Shown here: piece by piece, positions 42,814 through 43,716 of the stretch | How the letters are laid out: each line of letters begins with the position of its first letter | How positions within the stretch are numbered: the first letter of the stretch is position 1 | Assembly (NCBI GenBank): GCA_003427395.1 | Contig: BFEA01000451.1 | Coordinates: forward strand, 1,023,704-1,067,419 | Direction of reading: 5' to 3' | DNA: 43,716 nt | From: Chara braunii | Taxonomy: Eukaryota; Streptophyta; Charophyceae; Charales; Characeae | The notes under the pieces: model-generated | The model's database searches: none | Seen by the model: only the letters and a program-made list of their open reading frames with translations | Told to the model about the DNA's origin: nothing | Made by a program: the position numbers and the translations under genes

Positions 42814-43716
42814 CCCTGGGAGTTCATTTATTAAGTTAGGCAAAGGCATGTTGACTTACACGGAAGGCAACACAGATCGTCCTAGACTCAGGAGTTCGTG
42901 TACTCACCCGGGAGTACTTAAATCCCTCCTTAGGTCTAATCTGATCTTTCGATAGGAGAAGTCCACGGGGGATTCCCATTACCTCTGCTTTTGTCAGTTA
43001 TTTGAAAATTGTGTATTCCACGGAAGTATCGGACTAGTTTTTGCCTTAGTTAAATCAGTTGAAAACGTGTACTTTATGGGAATACCGGATTAATCTTGGA
43101 TTTAACTGTTTGATTTATCAGGAAAAACGCACGGCGTCTTCCCATCCTTAATGTTGAAGTCCAGGGCTAAATAGTTAGGCTGGGTAGCTTGCATGGCAAG
43201 TACCCTTTTAGTCATTCCAGACAACGCGACGATCCCAATGGAGACCTCCATCAAACTGCCTTTGTTGTCTCAAAACCACGCAGGCTAAGTTTCGTTCTCG
43301 GTTCTTTCCTAGGTTCCTTCTTTTCCTCAGGCAAGGTTCTCATTTCAATCATATAGTACTTTTCTTAGTTGATTTGATTAGTCCTGAAGAAACCTATAAA
43401 CAGTATATCACATAAATACGCAGGCATTTTGTTAGAGGGAGTGTAGTTTGTAAGGGATATGGGGAAGGAATCGATGACGCGTACCTTACTGTTCCCTGCC
43501 TCCAGAGTCCCTCCTGAACTCCGGCAGAGCTCCCGCAATCGCCTTGTTTTGTCGGTTTCGTACAGGGTGCACATACATTAAGTATCTATTCGGAATAAAT
43601 AAGTGTAGTTAAGTAATGAGCCAAAGTCCAAGCCAGCAAGCAACATCAACGCAGTATCCAGAATCGCTCTCCCTGTCTGGCGCACAACGCCCAACCTACT
43701 CTACCGTATTATCCTA

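Larger units (their letters stand above)
15391..43716 (-). mobile_element. Giant Ty3/gypsy LTR retrotransposon, more than 28 kb, runs off the right end
   Basis: Two direct repeats (15391-19088 and 40019-43716) start with TGTCGCG and keep a constant offset of 24,628 across their visible length. Minus-strand order: LTR, tRNA-Asp PBS, pre-gag ORFs, gag, PR, RT, RNase H, integrase, second gag-like ORF, long noncoding stretch, candidate PPT, LTR. RT before integrase and a GPY-type integrase C-terminus make it Ty3/gypsy. The LTR copies differ at several percent of positions, so it is not recent. The 5-bp flank at the left is GACGG; the matching copy is outside the window. Large size, tRNA-Asp priming and extra ORFs recall the Tat/Athila type of plant elements, but I cannot place it phylogenetically. 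Confidence 0.88.
40019..43716 (-). repeat. 5' LTR of the giant Ty3/gypsy element (incomplete)
   Basis: Begins TGTCGCG next to the PBS and runs to the window edge. It corresponds base for base to 15391-19088 with scattered substitutions and compensating indels. If the 3' LTR ends at 19946, about 860 bp of this copy lie outside. ORFs within either LTR are short and not shared as long frames. Confidence 0.92.

Overview
This is a eukaryotic, gene-poor, repeat-dominated window. I see no bacterial-type operon and no host gene I can defend. It consists of nested transposable elements in a background of (GA)n, (CT)n and especially (TAA)n microsatellites. A Ty3/gypsy element primed by a plant-type tRNA-Asp site, an L1-like LINE with a plant-style C-terminal zinc-binding region, and a Helitron together suggest a green-plant or streptophyte-alga genome. 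A charophyte such as Chara is my best guess from general impression only. A 47-base run of N marks an assembly gap.

Layout. 1-1390: microsatellites and unassigned DNA. About 1394-6126 (+): a decayed Helitron Rep-helicase gene, split at 3484-4120 by a 637-bp MITE with terminal inverted repeats and an exact 10-bp target duplication. 6127-9347: unassigned DNA with two inverted-repeat structures. 9348-14214 (-): the 3' half of a LINE ending in a poly(A) tail, interrupted by a 2.39-kb solo LTR (11048-13437). Removing that LTR and one target-site copy restores the LINE reading frame. A second, oppositely oriented copy of the same LTR starts at 14215 and is cut at 15390 by the large element.

15391 to beyond 43716 (-): one giant Ty3/gypsy retrotransposon, more than 28 kb. 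Reading along the minus strand: 5' LTR (40019 to beyond the window), tRNA-Asp primer-binding site, splice donor in the leader, a small basic/acidic ORF, two mutually homologous ORFs of unknown function, gag, protease, RT, RNase H, integrase, then a second Gag-like ORF with coiled coil and zinc knuckle lying 3' of integrase. An approximately 8.5-kb repeat-rich noncoding stretch follows, then the 3' LTR (15391 to about 19946). Candidate 3' splice sites precede several ORFs, so the design looks like a spliced, multi-ORF retroelement. This copy is dead: it has frameshifts and about eleven in-frame stops, and catalytic acids appear lost in protease, RT and RNase H, while integrase keeps D,D35E.

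The most distinctive signals are the gag-pol-gag2 layout with duplicated pre-gag ORFs, and the LTR itself, whose U3 carries a tandem array of about eight palindromic units centred on CCCGGG just upstream of a TATA box. Inferred order of events: LINE, then the two LTR-family insertions, then the giant Ty3/gypsy element.
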